Origin: Nanobdellati archaeon
GTDB taxonomy: Archaea; Nanobdellota; Nanobdellia; UBA10117
Assembly: GCA_016204275.1 (NCBI GenBank)
Contig: JACQKZ010000018.1
Coordinates: forward strand, 1 to 39,106
Reading direction: 5' to 3'
Length of the DNA stretch: 39,106 nt
A model generated the notes under the pieces. It did not search any database. It was not told the DNA's origin and saw only the letters and a program-made list of their open reading frames with translations. Numbering within the stretch: position 1 is the first letter of the stretch; the number at the start of each line of letters is the position of its first letter. Both the position numbers and the translations under genes were made by a program. This document shows positions 38,848-39,106 of the stretch, in pieces.

Positions 38848-39106
38848 TGTTCCAAAATAGAGGAAGGGTAAACCTGGCAGAACAGCAACCCATGTTGCGT
38901 CGTTCAGGTATTAAGATAGCAGGCCATGCTTGACTGACATCAATAAGACTAGGCCTCTTCGGAGACGCTTGTTGATGCACGGCTTCCGGGGCTTGCGGAC
39001 TTGATATCTGGAACGGCCGCGAACTGTAGTGCTCAAGCGCCAACTTACAGGACGGACGGCATTATGGGATCGGACCGCTCCTGCCGGGGCCTAATTCCCC
39101 CAATCA
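38848..39106 (+). ncRNA. Candidate structured RNA gene, cut by the window edge; identity not settled
   Basis: After the TATA box no credible protein frame exists on either strand, while stems are abundant. CATCAATAAG/CTTGTTGATG (38938-38947 with 38967-38976) encloses CCTC-TTCG-GAG; GTTCCA/TGGAAC (38849-38854 with 39009-39014) closes about 150 bases; GCAAC-CCAT-GTTGC is a local hairpin near 38885; GGGG-CCTAATT-CCCC ends the window. The early block AGAGGAAGGGTAAACC recalls RNase P elements (GAGGAAAG, GGUAAAC), and CAGG...AGCAGG at about 38903-38921 recalls SRP helix 8, but neither fits fully. GC content is higher than the surrounding spacer. Confidence 0.5.

Noticed and set aside
39061-39106. 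Possible start of a 16S rRNA gene (CTCCTGCCGGGGCC resembles GATCCTGCCGGAGGCC)
   Set aside because: The match covers only about a dozen bases, the conserved TTGATC part is missing, and the following bases form a simple GGGG/CCCC hairpin.

Overview
The window reads as a compact archaeal chromosome. The evidence is a full set of archaeal information-processing genes: SecE/Sss1, Spt5, Spt4, RNA polymerase subunits E and F, ribosomal proteins L1, L10, L11, L12, L21e, L31e, L39e, S19e, S24e and S27ae, aIF6, prefoldin alpha, SRP54, FtsY, Kae1 and an archaeal-type AlaRS. Many genes have a TATA-like box 20-30 bp before the start codon (leaderless style), and ATGA stop/start overlaps are common. Small proteins, shortened or tailed core proteins (AlaRS without a C-Ala domain, L11 and L31e with Ala/Lys-rich tails) and the absence of L18a/LX from its usual place suggest a small-genome, DPANN-like lineage. 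I cannot name the organism from this window.

Layout. 1-4.2 kb: the end of a glycosyltransferase, a structured intergenic element, a small Cys/His-rich membrane protein, an HTH-CBS regulator, and, divergent from the regulator, four tandem paralogues of an unrecognised family followed by a 50-residue zinc-ribbon protein. 4.2-8.5 kb: an Fe-S nuclease/DUF2779 fusion, a Doc-like toxin with a ribbon-helix-helix partner, and several orphan genes. 8.5-17.7 kb: ftsZ, secE, spt5 and L11 on the plus strand, then AlaRS, an MFS transporter, a coiled-coil protein and the L1-L10-L12 stalk operon on the minus strand. 17.8-24.6 kb: an HPF-like protein, an ABC-2 exporter operon, an RmlD-like reductase, Kae1-DUF192 and a HAD phosphatase. 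24.6-27 kb: RpoE-Spt4-S24e-S27ae, pyrophosphatase and a PIN protein. 27-29.6 kb: an AT-rich insertion-like segment with a NUMOD3/Vsr-like endonuclease between a methyltransferase-like fragment and a stop-interrupted methyltransferase. 29.7-38.8 kb: L21e-RpoF-DUF655, an RHH regulator, SRP54, then the conserved S19e-PDCD5-L39e-L31e-aIF6-prefoldin-FtsY operon, an FAD oxidoreductase and a membrane protein. From about 38.85 kb to the window edge lies a promoter-led, non-coding, strongly foldable sequence that looks like a stable RNA gene.

Most promising for novelty: the translationally coupled four-paralogue array with its zinc-ribbon gene and divergent regulator (1.3-4.1 kb); a pair of structured elements (801-1000 and 25924-26077) that share architecture and show covarying stems; the unassigned RNA at the right end; and the endonuclease/methyltransferase scar at 27-29.1 kb. 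Two genes under 60 codons (the zinc ribbon at 3986-4138 and L39e at 36475-36654) and a 46-residue membrane peptide (18464-18604) are easily missed.
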